A stretch of DNA of 64,000 bases from Filosporella fistucella (taxonomy: Eukaryota; Ascomycota; Leotiomycetes; Helotiales). Position numbers and translations under genes: made by a program. This document shows positions 12,331-22,958 of this stretch, piece by piece; the first letter of the stretch is position 1, and every line of letters begins with the position of its first letter. A model generated the notes under the pieces. It did not search any database. It was not told the DNA's origin and saw only the letters and a list, made by a program, of their open reading frames with translations. The stretch lies in the NCBI GenBank assembly GCA_030077755.1, contig JAQJZZ010000011.1, positions 186,001 through 250,000 of the forward strand. Reading direction: 5' to 3'.

Positions 12331-13250
12331 GCGTATTGAGGACCTAAAGATGCAAGAATATAGTCGTAATGGAAGTGGACGGATAGGGATGGGATTTTTT
12401 TCGAAGGTGGTTTCGGAGATAGGTAATTCCGAATCTCCGGTGTAGATCCTGGAGTCAGAGCAGATTCGATGTATTGAGGACGACCGTCGAGTTTTGACCG
12501 AAATTAGAATTTGAGGTAAGAAGCACGATTTTATGTATTATTACCTTTCTTTTAATTCTTTGTGCAATACCTGCATCGTTGATAATTGGGGCTCAGTGTT
12601 AAAGCCAGGTGGCAAAATTTAGAGGTACTCGAGAGCCATTCCTGGGCTAAAAAGCCGGGGCCAGACCGCGGAATCGATCTCCTTTGGCTATTGAGCGGCA
12701 TCTTCATCCATTCATGAGGCTGGATAGCCAGGGCCTAGCCATAATCATGATGTACAAGGCTGACCAATACACTTTGAGAGCTGTCCAAGAGACTCCTCTC
12801 CGAATGCAGCCACACGGATGGTAGGGGAAGGAGGAGCTGTGAGAATGGATAAAGCAAGTATCGTAGGAAAGACGGAAAGGTTTCGTTGTTGCATTCCTTT
12901 GATGGTTGTTTCCGCGGTTGTGTTCGAAGGGAAAACAGCTTCAAGAGAAGGGTTGAGTGGATGAATTGGTATAATTGACAACATATCTTTAGACGATGAA
13001 AAAAATGGACGGGGAAAAAACGGAAGCCAACGGCGATCATATCTTTAACCTTATCTTTATCCATTTTAAACTTCTTCAAACCCTCAAAACCACATCTTTC
13101 AACACCCAAAGCAGTTTGGTAAATAAAGTTCATGCTCGTCATTTGAGCAACGGACTCCTTACCCACCTACCCATCTGAAGAACAGACGAAATTTAAACCC
13201 TGTAACCTGACATCAATCCAACAAACTCTTCTAATCCCTTCTCTTTAGCA

Positions 13251-13646
13251 ACACAAAATCACACGATACTCGCGCTCTCGCTTCGCGAGCTCCCCAAATA
13301 CGAAATAAACGAATCTCAATCCGACTCCAAACTCAGCACTCGAAACACCGCCAAGAACCCTCCCAATCCCCATCCAGCTCTTCCCCCGCTGCCGAGTCAA
13401 AAATACACCCCTAATCCAATTCCAATTCAATTCCCATCCAATTCCTCCGTACCAAGCCCCCCCAAAAACCAACACATCTCCGTGAATTCTTCTCTGTTAA
13501 AGCCACCACTCCTTTCCCTTCCCTCCAGGACCTTCCACCAAATCCCATTATTCAAACCCTCTCATTGGAGGATTTCAAGCTTCTAGAAGGAGAAGCGGGG
13601 CAAGATGTGGAGAGTAGAGAAGGAAAGTCTTGTTTGTTGTTTATGG
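13251..13646 (+). CDS. Possible small multi-exon gene or gene relic, unknown product
   Basis: I do not recognise this. A stop-free frame starting after an acceptor-like CTCTTTAG at about 13248 reads ILALSLRELPKYEINES and then Pro/Ser-rich sequence. A plausible 80-bp intron (GTACCA near 13450 to CCCTTCCCTCCAG near 13529) joins it in phase to LPPNPIIQTLSLEDFKLLEG and EAGQDVESREGKSCLLFM. A further coding-looking piece (LFNVIWRDQM..LGWNFEDDAW) lies near 13725-13815, inside the presumed promoter of the next gene. I found no convincing first exon with an ATG. It may be a real short gene, a 5'-incomplete model or a relic. Boundaries are approximate. Confidence 0.25.
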
Positions 13647-13946
13647 TAGAGTATTCATTTCCTATTTTGCTTTTACCGGGTATGAGAGTAGGAAATTCTC
13701 CGTGGTGGGGAAAGGGATGTGTCAATTAGAGGATTGTTTAATGTTATTTGGAGAGATCAGATGAGGGGAGGGGAGAAGCTGGGATGGAATTTTGAAGACG
13801 ATGCTTGGCTGATAGGTGATATTTTTGCTATATACAAAAGGGAATCAGTTTCTCCGTTTCTTTTACCCATCTTACCTTTTCAAGAACCTTCATTTTTTTT
13901 TGCTTTGCAACTTACGTTCATTTACATTTACCTTTTCCAATTCAAA

Positions 13947-15207
13947 ATGAAGATCTCATATACTTCTACCCTCCTAGCAGCAGGTCTGCATCTCGTATCT
14001 GCTTCTGATCCGCGCGACAAGTCTGGAGATGTATGGAAGAATCTCTTAGATTCTACGCTCTCAAAGAGACAGAGTACATGGGCTCCGCCTTCGAATCTGG
14101 TGAAGCCTCTTCAAGAGGTGTGGGACCATGAGATAGCGACGTATAACAATGGGAATGCATTGGGGTTTAAAAATTATGGATATGATATCATTATGGCTGC
14201 GAACGGGTATGTTGCTGTATTGAATAACAAGGGAAGAAAGGGTACTGATATTATGGAATAGAACACTCAATTTCTGCGTTCGTTGGGATTCAAAAGCTAC
14301 CCTCTCCGCAGCGCAACGAACAGCCATCGCTTCATCCCTACAAACAAACGTGTTGAAATGGACTGATCAACTCACTGGATTCATGGGTTGGCCATTCACT
14401 ACCATCCCCGTGAAAGTGACTGGCTGGGCGACTACCAACACTGCTTTATTAGCATCTACCACTTCATCAGAGAAGGTATATACAACTGTCGATAGCGAGG
14501 GAATTGCTGAATGCGATCCCCGTTGTGGACGTTTCTTTCACCAAGATGGGAATTATGGCGCTTGTCCAGGGGGCGCGGAGGCGAGGTATGATCTGAGTCT
14601 CTGGTTGACGAGTGGGATGGAGGGAGGAGCTGGTGGAGACTGGGGACAGAGGGTTGGGAGCGAGTACTTTTTAGGCGCTCTAGCTAATCCACATATCTGG
14701 TTGCATGAATTCGTAAGTCTACTCTTCCTACTCTGAGAAATACAAGCAACTGACAATAATCAGGGACATACCATGGCCCTAGACGATTTCTACGACTGGA
14801 CCCCAACCGGAATAACAAACTTCATCATGCTTGCCGGTTCCTCTCTTACAATAACCGATTTCGACATCTGGATGATGAGGGATTGGTGGAGAAACCTAGC
14901 TAGTCGATATAATCTCGCCGCAGTAGCAACGACTTCGAAAGCTGCAACTTCTACAAAAGCTTCTTCTACTTCTGTTAAAGCTACCTCGACATCCACGACC
15001 CTGAAAGTGAATGTGCCGGTTACTACTTCCACTACCAAGGCAGCAACAACTTCTACCAAGGTGGCTGTACCGACTACTTCAGCTGTGAGCACGGCGCTGG
15101 CTGCGAAGTACGGGCAATGTGGTGGTGAAGGGTGGAAGGGAGCGACGGCTTGTGTTGCGGGTTCGACGTGCGTAGTGAATAACCAGTGGTATTCACAATG
15201 CCTCTAG
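13947..15207 (+). CDS. Secreted zincin-like protein (HEFGH) with C-terminal CBM1 cellulose-binding domain
   Basis: Three exons, 13947-14206, 14262-14712 and 14764-15207, join in phase to 384 residues. Order: signal peptide ([19 protein letters not shown]), a catalytic-type domain (about 45-275; [31 protein letters not shown]), the sequence [11 protein letters not shown] at 235-245 with FIML about 20 residues later, a Ser/Thr/Ala/Lys-rich linker (about 290-345), and a CBM1 with [11 protein letters not shown] and the Cys pattern ending in QWYSQCL. HExxH with an Asp ten residues after the first His resembles the zinc site of snapalysin-type metzincins, with FIML as possible Met-turn; this is inference. 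The CBM1 shows targeting to cellulose. A protein of this kind is often annotated only as cellulose-binding. A TATA-like TATATACAAA lies about 115 bp upstream of the ATG. Exon 2 codes the motif up to HEF, exon 3 resumes with GH. Confidence 0.85.
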
Positions 15208-17742
15208 GTAGGCAATTGCGTTCCGATGGTCTGAGAAGGCAACTAACTCGACGAGTAGAAATGGCCTGAGATTGGCTAGTTGGTTGGGAGGAGCGGAAAA
15301 AAGGTGGTGGAGGAAAGTTCTTGTATATATATTTTGCTTCTTTTGGCATGCAGCAGGTAGAACCTGTTTGTAAATACATTCTGCCACATCATTATCGGGG
15401 TTCAAGAAGGGGTGACACGTACCGTGATGTTCCCACTGAACAAATATATTCCGTACATCACAGATGTCTCATCCTCGACTGTGACCGAACCAATTTGAAT
15501 TCGGCTTCAAAGTACGGCAGGTTCATGTAGTGCACCAAGAGCAACAGCGACGATTCCACAACTGGCAGAAACCTAATGTCTGAACTCACCATGGTATTCA
15601 ATTCACGAGTATTCCCAACCTTGGCAGCTCCTGGGTATATACTACCAAGGCGGCCAGACCACCTCCTCCTATCCGGGTAAGAAAAAATCCACGCAACCCT
15701 TCAAAGTGGCAGCGCCTCCCTCATCTCTAGCTCCCTTGGCCAATTTTCAGACATGCAACAAAAAAGACCTCTCCTCTTAAAAACCTGCATTGTAAAATCC
15801 TTTAACGAGCCACCGTGGAAGCAACATCATACGCAGTCTCCGACGTAAGGTTGCGTTGCGTTGCTTGCGCATTGTAGCACGCGTAGCCTCAACCGGGTTT
15901 TGCAGGTGGGCACTTTCGGTGTCGGATAGACGGCAACCGACGGTGGTGGACGGAAATAACCCGGCGTCCTAGTGAAGCAACACGAAAATTGTAAAGCCTA
16001 AGGGAATCAATAAGAGAGGTAGGGTTCATTTTGGGGTACCAAGAGTTTGTGTAGATGTGCAACAGAAAGAAACATAGAGACTGAGGTTTTGCTTAAGGGA
16101 TTTGATTGGTTGCAGGTGGAGAGGTGTAAAGGTTTTGAGGGGAGAGGTAGGTGGACATTTGATGTGTTCACCGACTGTGACCGAGTATGTTGCACGAGTA
16201 AGTACCTACATACAGTACGTACTCAGCGGTGAGAATATTTCTTTGCCTCGAAGCTCTCGAGCAAATTGTGAATAATGATATTCAATCTTATGGTGGTTTA
16301 ATAATTGAAACCAGAGAGAGGCTCAAAATCAGATAGTTTTGATGGTCACGATCTCAATTCTGAATTCTGATGTAGGTACAGTACTGTATGTCCACGGCTG
16401 AACTGAGACCATCGCTGAAAAAAAGGGGGAAACCTAACTTAATAAATCAGCGAATCAAACCTACCGTCCACGTCCCAATTCCACACCAGAGTATAGAAGT
16501 ACAGTAGGTAGAACATCTCAAACCATCCACTTCCACATCATCGGAAGCAGGTATCCATGTACTTGTACTGTACATCCTCTCGTCATCCCAATCAACCCCT
16601 TTCAACCCACGTCAACCTCTCTGTCTATTCCTGTTGCACATCTTCAAAACCGCCATGCTTTTCCCACATCCTCAATCCCCTCCTATCAACAATCCCAAGA
16701 ACCAGTTTCCCGTCACCCTTCCCTCCCTCCCATCCACCACATCCACCCAACCTAACCTACCTTACCTTAGGTAACCTCCTAGCCAACCTTCAGCTCGGTA
16801 ACATCCCCATCATGACCTCACACCCCCTCCCCAAAGCCCAAACCCTAATAAATAATTCTCCGACGCATGAATCATTCTTTACGGTTTGGTTCGTGTTCAA
16901 CACAGACATTTTATGAAATAGGGGTATTTTCTGAAGAAGAGGATAGGGCGAAGGGCTTCTTGTTGCATTTCGCAAATGTCATGCAGGAGAGTGGATTAGT
17001 TCTAGTGTGCTACAGAGGAAGAGGTTCTGATCAACATGAGTGGTGAGGAGGATGGGAGGCGATATTGCCTGGTCAATGGGTATCGGTATGGCTGGGCGAG
17101 ATTGATCGTTTACCTCCTTACCTTAGCTGCCTTACCTATTGATCACCGAAACTGGGCGCTGTGAGTCGGGCTATGTATTACTTACCTTTTACTCGTTACT
17201 TAGGCAAATCATCTGCTCATTTACTGGAAAGAGGGTTTTCCTTCCTTTACTTTTCCCAAATCCACTCTCTGTCTGTATCTTATTTGACATTGGTTTAGCA
17301 CTCAAGGAAGTCTGGGTACATCCGTCGTGTGTCGCGTACAGTACACTCACTCGTATGTTTCACGCCCCGATGATGCACCACCATCGACCGATCGCCTCTC
17401 TCATCTGGCACCTGGGTTTACATTTACACAGAGCGATATTCACGTGGTGGTTTTGACTTTCTATCCTTCCTTTTGCCGGGGATTTGGTGGAGAGCATATA
17501 ATCTCCCCATAAGCATATCCTGCTCTGAACAATTACAATCTTATTTAATCGTGACATTTAATCCGTACTCATTTTTGAGTTCAACACTATTGAGAAAAGA
17601 GTGAGATGAGTTTGGTGAAGTTATCAGTTATTGTCACTGTGCAAGTGGTATACATACAAGTCCCCTTGAGCGCTCTGACTTTCGAGAGATTGGTCTCGCT
17701 GTGCATCGGGTTTTCAGCTGTTGTTAACAATACAGTCTCTGC
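15208..17742. other. Intergenic region with short TACAGTA and ACCTTAGG motifs
   Basis: No gene supported. Around 16195-16570 the words TACAGTA, GTACTGTA and GTACGTAC recur, and CCTTACCTTAGG-like words occur at about 16760 and 17110, a pattern I associate with ascomycete spacer DNA. Single copies resembling the core of the two long arrays lie at about 16632 and 16961. Confidence 0.5.
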
Positions 17743-17805
17743 ATATCTGTTCCTCGTCTCTAAATATCTATTTCTCGTCTCTGAATATCTATTTCTTGTC
17801 ACATT
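17743..17805 (+). repeat. Three tandem 21-bp repeats
   Basis: Three consecutive copies of a unit close to ATATCTATTTCTCGTCTCTGA, the last diverged at its end. It lies about 115 bp upstream of the predicted start of the next secreted-protein gene. The length is a multiple of three, but no gene frame supports coding. Confidence 0.9.
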
Positions 17806-17919
17806 AAGGCTGCAACGCGCCTTCAACAATATCCCAGATAGAAATTCTATACGCAAAATAAGTACAGACTGCCTTCCATTAATCCGATCTGGTAGTTCCA
17901 CAAACATCACTCAATCAAG

Positions 17920-18763
17920 ATGATGTTACCTACTCTCCTCATCGTTTCAGCATACGCTCTTCCAATTTCCGCATTTCTATTGCTGTCCCCCAGGCATCAG
18001 GTATAGAAACTTTGTAACCTGTACACTACGTACTACAATGATGTCAGTAGCATTACCTATCTATATCCTCACTTCCTAATAATAAATACTAAAACTCCTT
18101 CAGATCGCCGATCTTGCCTCCGCAACATCATCATTCCTATCATCCCATTCTCTATGCGCGACTGCGGCCCATCAGCTACAATCGCCAGCATAGCCGCAAC
18201 CTCAAGTGCAGCAGCATCTCCTGGCTGCGGTCTACAAGCCGCAGATCCCAACGCCTGTGCTGCATACATAGCCGACAACTTCTTCATCAATCCGAGTTTC
18301 GATTGCCCTACCGCATTTGAAGGATATTTCCCTTCTGTTTCCGACGATGCAGCTGCTGCTGTTAGAATTATAGCATCGGCATGTGACAACACAGCTTATG
18401 ACGGGTCTCAGTAAACTTCTTTCTTCAAATCCATATCGATCTGATTGTAGGAACCATACTAATAACCCTTTCCCTCATAGCTTTGTCAAGTTAGAACTCA
18501 ACCCAGGTACCGACGAAACAGCAGGTTTGAGTTTAGTCGCTACTAGCACTGCTCTCCAAATGTCCGACACGTACGAATTCTCCCTGGCTATCAGAGTAGA
18601 TGATGCCAAAAACGATATGAGCAGATGTATAGTGCAAGTTACTCTCATAGGTGCTGGAACGGGCAATACTCACTTTGATGCTGCTCTCCCACCTATTACC
18701 ACTACGTGGCAGAAATTAGATATGGGATACATGAGTTCTTCCACGTCGATTGAAGCTCTCTAG
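17920..18763 (+). CDS. Secreted carbohydrate-binding-like protein, gene model uncertain (possible frameshift)
   Basis: The ATG at 17920 opens a short exon coding a signal-peptide-like MMLPTLLIVSAYALPISAF. A donor at 18001 and an acceptor at 18103 fit consensus, but joining them puts exon 2 in a frame that stops near 18194. The conserved-looking frame is the next one: MRDCGPSATIASIAATSS, Cys/Ala-rich sequence, then IADNFFINPSFDC. A later intron 18411-18480 joins in phase to give DGSHFVKLELNPG and a beta-rich C-terminal half with CIVQVTLIG. The NPSF..DGSxxVxL pattern resembles the jelly-roll CBM4/9 (CenC) type of fungal secreted proteins; this is a family impression only. Either an extra small intron is missed or the gene is frame-damaged; the C-terminus after TTTWQKLDMGY also looks short. 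Confidence 0.45.
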
Positions 18764-19918
18764 AGAATCGAGCATTGCTATAATGCACCGATTTTCTATA
18801 CTGATGGTTGGAATATGGATTTCTTGTTCAGTGATTAGGCGCTCTGCTTTCCATGGGTCCGTTGAATTTCGGGAAGGGGATATCGGAGTGGTACTAGATA
18901 CAAAATAGAAGTGGGGAGGGTGTTGTATATAACATCGAATTAGTCACGAGAGGATATCAGCATTGTTAGAAGGAAGGAGGATACATAATTAACTCCCTGC
19001 TGCTCTCAGAGAATATAATTCTTCTCTGATCGCTTACATGTGATCTCCGAATCATTTCACTCACTCGGCCACTCGCTCCAGCGTTCCAAGTACCTCAATT
19101 CCTCATCCTTTTGTGTGCCGAGGGAACAATAAAAGCGTCGAGGTTGATACCGTGAATTTCAACATCTCGCTCAATATCACAGAGGCAAACAATCCCTCAT
19201 CCGATGCTCCATCGATCAAATCATTAATTCCTTTATAGGCCCCTCGCTTTTGCGGAGGAGTATTTGATTTCTGCAATATTGAAGGAGCACGCCAAAATGG
19301 CTTTCACGGCAGCGGCCACAGAGGGCCAGAGGGAAAGCCATAAAGAATGCCGGACCAGGAACTGTTCATTCATATAGATTGTATGCATTTATAGGACAGC
19401 CAGCAGATTGCTGAAGGGGATAGCCTCGCTACTCCAAACCACATTGCTTTGCGAAGGGATTAATCAATGAACAAGGTGAAGAGCAATCATAAAATTTGGC
19501 GTTTTTAACAAGTGGATAGACTCAGTTTGAGAATGTTCGCGCGTGCAATATTGTAGTCCTGTCGTTGATTACCTTTGAGGTCTCATTGGCTTGCAAGGAA
19601 AGAGGCCAGTCAGTTTCAGTCAGGTGACTTTGTCTCGAGCATGTCATGTGAGTTTCTGGTATGCTGTGGTGTTTTATTTGAATTTACCTTTCACTAAGAA
19701 TTAACAGTGTGATTACTATTACCCGATGTTATCCTATTCTTCAAGATACCTGTGGTGCGAAACTTTCCGTGGCTCACGCACTGAGGCTAATATCCAGAGC
19801 CTATGGCTGAGATGGTACTCAGGCCTCGGCTCACAGATAAACACATCAGGAAACAATCCACCATATGAGGAAAATACCTATGCGTCTAAGCAACCACTGA
19901 TTCACTCCAGACAAATTC
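18764..19918. other. Intergenic region before array 2
   Basis: Presumed 3' end of the preceding gene and unannotated DNA. I see no exon-like frame, RNA gene or repeat that I can support. Confidence 0.45.
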
Positions 19919-22760
19919 TGTTGCAACTCGTCAGATTCGAGATCGTCGCTAAGCTGTTTGAGGCTGATGTGGTGTTTCCTCTATGATACCCCGGGTTCCT
20001 GTACTTCCGTACTTCCTGTACAAAGCCTGGTGCCCAACCTCATCTGGATCCCTCTATGCGAGGCGAGTCAGAAGTGTCATATCATGATTGCACGTCCAGT
20101 GTTTGCCTGAGATGGCGGTGTCAAGATTTGGATCAGATTTTATTGGTGAGTAGAATCGGGATTGAAAGTTCATGAGGGTAAGAAGTCGGTACCTTGAGGT
20201 CATCTCAACTTCATCTGGTATATAATTTATCGGGCTGTGTTTTTTTATTGAGCCACGGCTTTCAAAATGGTATCAATACGATGTTAACCGCCATTCACGT
20301 GTTCCCCTCCTGTTTCTGAAAGCGACATCCCAATAAAGAATAACCCTTACCCTTACCCTGCTTACTTTAGCTGTGCCTGGCCATATCTCGCACTCTTGTT
20401 GCACCTCTCTAAAATCGAGACCGCTCGCTAGGTACTCCAGGCTATTCTCCTTGTCACGCTTCCGCAGCCTCAAAAGCCCAATACTAGACATCCTAACTCA
20501 AGCCCTCAAGGCTCACGGGCTGTGCAAATAACGCCCCGTTTCAATACATCCAGTAATCTCTTCCAAAGCTGAATGTCTCTGCCTACTGTTGCAAATCGCA
20601 AATGCAGAGATCGTCATGTTAGAGCGCTCCAGAAGCCTTGCGTTTGCGGTTGGTGGCTCATAGTGTTGGTGAGTTTCGAACCCAGATGTGATATTTGATC
20701 GACGAAATTAAAATGTAGTGTACAAACAACGACAGCTTCAAGATATCCAATGATATGATGCTCATTGAGGTATCTGTTTCTGTTGCGAATCGTAAATCTC
20801 AGGATCGTCGAGAAATAGAGCACTCCAGACTCTAACGGACTTTAGCCACCGGGATTGTGCATGTCTTCAACCTCCGGTTCCAACTTTCAGGATCCGGAAT
20901 GGAAGTCTTGATTGTCTACACCAATGGGAGGAAGTAAAGTTTGACTTGTTGCACACCGAAGTTTGCCTGCCAGCTATTCAAGGGTCCTGACTGTTGTACT
21001 GGTATATGCTTTCATGCAGCAGTTCCAATGCAGAATTCAGACGTCCACTTTGGTAAGGCATCGGATGTTGAATTTGTGCCTGATTGATGATTAAGGTGCC
21101 AGTACAACTGTGGATAAGCCTGCACTAAAGGCTCATATCGATATGAGTTCCCCGGTGTATCCTTAGAGATTTTGCACAAGTTGTACGCATGAAATGTAAC
21201 TATTCACAATTTCCGTCGAACCCGCCATTTCCCACTAACATGCAAAGTGCGCATACTCAATCAAGCATGATTTGAATTGGAGCAATCAGAAGAAGCTATA
21301 ATCATGTTTGAAACACTTCAAATATTTTGATGCAAGTCGCTGTGGGATCGCCATCATCTAGAGCAGTCGAGATGGATTGATGTGTTGAGATCGTCGGCTT
21401 CATCCTTGATTCTCTTTCGCACGGCCACATACAGGCTGACTCTCGCAGGAAATCTAAAATTCTCACATGAGTGAAATGTCACAATTTGAACCAGTCTTAA
21501 TTCTCCATTTCAAAGGTTGCACATCGCAATGAGATCGTCCACATTTGGAGCGTTCGAGAAGGCAATTTATCTGGTGACATGCTTGGCAGAGACGCTGGTG
21601 AGTGGCTCGTGGTCATGAATTCAACCGTCTCGCCACGAGACAGTTGGTATGCACGTTCACGCTTTCTGCGCCGTTTTCAAGGTTGTGGAACATGACTTTA
21701 AAATGACACGAGGGAACAAATAAATGATCACCATTTGGGAAATGTTGCACGTCTGAAAAGATCGCCCAGATGCCAAGGTACCTTGGGTGAGGTCCAGTTT
21801 GCTTGAATTGGAGCTGAAGGTTAGCCAACATCCAACCAGAATCCATGCCAGAGTTATATCCAAGCCAACATGTACTACATACTCAAGTCAAAATCGTACG
21901 AGGTGATGAAGAATTCGAAATTGTTGCACGTCTGAGTTGATCGTCCAGCTATTGCCCTGATTGGGATCTTTTTGGATTGCTCTCGACCATGAAATATGGT
22001 GTGAGGCGTCAGCCCCTTGACCCCACGATAGACGCCTTCCAACGGGCTATCCCGTAAATATTTATCCTTTCAGCTTGGTATGGTTTGACCGTTTGAGCAG
22101 AACTACTGTATCAAGTGAGGACATGTTGTTTGTTGCATCTCGCAGTTTGTGAGATCTGCATTTGACAACTCGGGAAAAGGTTGGAAAATGAGTCTGGCCC
22201 ATGCACAAGCGCTTGGTGTTGGTTGTGGCCTTGGAAATTAAAAACCCAAGCCTCTCTGCACTGCATTGCACTCACTTGCACCGGACCAACCGGCAGAATC
22301 CTTCAGCCTTTGCCATGGATGTCTCGGATTGATGTTGTGAGCCTGGGAAATGCGTCGAAGAGGAAATGTTGCATGTCGCATAAAAGGGATCGACGCCCGC
22401 CAAGTTTGGGATTCACCAGAGGATTGAGGTCGTTGATGATTGTGGTCGAATAGACCGGTCTAGACTCAGCCATCCTTGGATCTGCATCAATGATGTGGTG
22501 CTGGAGGCGGTTGCACGTGATTTGTCTTGAGTCGTGAATTAATTTGCGGTGACATCATCTTGTAAAGGGAATCGAGAGTTACCTATGATACTTGATAAGG
22601 AGAATATGAGTCTTTTGTATGCTATTTCAGCAGTATGTTGTCTCGGGTGACTGTGATTGAGAATGAAGCTATTCTCATCCTCGCCAGTCATGACTCGCTT
22701 AGGTAGACAACTGGTTTGCACCTCGTGGGACAGCATCACCTCAACATGAAATGCACACAA
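19919..22760 (+). repeat. Tandem array 2 of degenerate ~160-235 bp units with the same core
   Basis: Copies of the TGTTGCAC-type core start at 19919, 20087, 20397, 20587, 20781, 20947, 21328, 21515, 21743, 21922, 22131, 22367, 22509 and 22714, with a weak one near 21172; all are on the plus strand. Typical spacings are 190, 194, 187, 179 and 209 bp. Here the core is usually followed by GATCGTC or GATCGCC instead of the AATGCCCAG of array 1, and often by AGAGCGCTCCAG-like sequence (20587, 20781, 21515). Several units carry GGTGAGT 77-82 bp after the core (20587, 21515; also 11888 in array 1). Between these islands the sequence is variable. No open frame spans the units. The array ends about 200 bp upstream of the RAD51-like gene. 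Confidence 0.72.
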
Positions 22761-22958
22761 TGAAGAGCAGACATGCTCTTCTGTATCTTGATATAAATTG
22801 ATCCCTTCTCGATTTCTTCTGCCACGTTTATCTCCTTGATGAAATGAACAAGTTCTGTACGCAAGTTAGCGATCGCCTCATCTCAGTGCTTCATTCCAAT
22901 CCGAATCACAAGCCACTACTCAGGCCGGAGTTCGAGGTACTCTCAGGTCTAGTACGCA

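Noticed and set aside
12735..13166. Minus-strand frame starting MGKESVAQMTSMNFIYQTALG with a Lys-rich helix
   Set aside because: It begins with a true ATG, but the second half is low-complexity and reads like translated intron. No donor, domain or family could be identified.
20340..20365. CCCTTACCCTTACCC resembling telomere repeats
   Set aside because: Only about two and a half copies, and the unit is CCCTTA rather than the fungal CCCTAA.
20640..20690. tRNA-like A-box/B-box spacing (TGGCTCATAGTG ... TTTCGAACCC) in an array unit
   Set aside because: Box spacing is too short, no acceptor stem forms, and other units do not keep both boxes.
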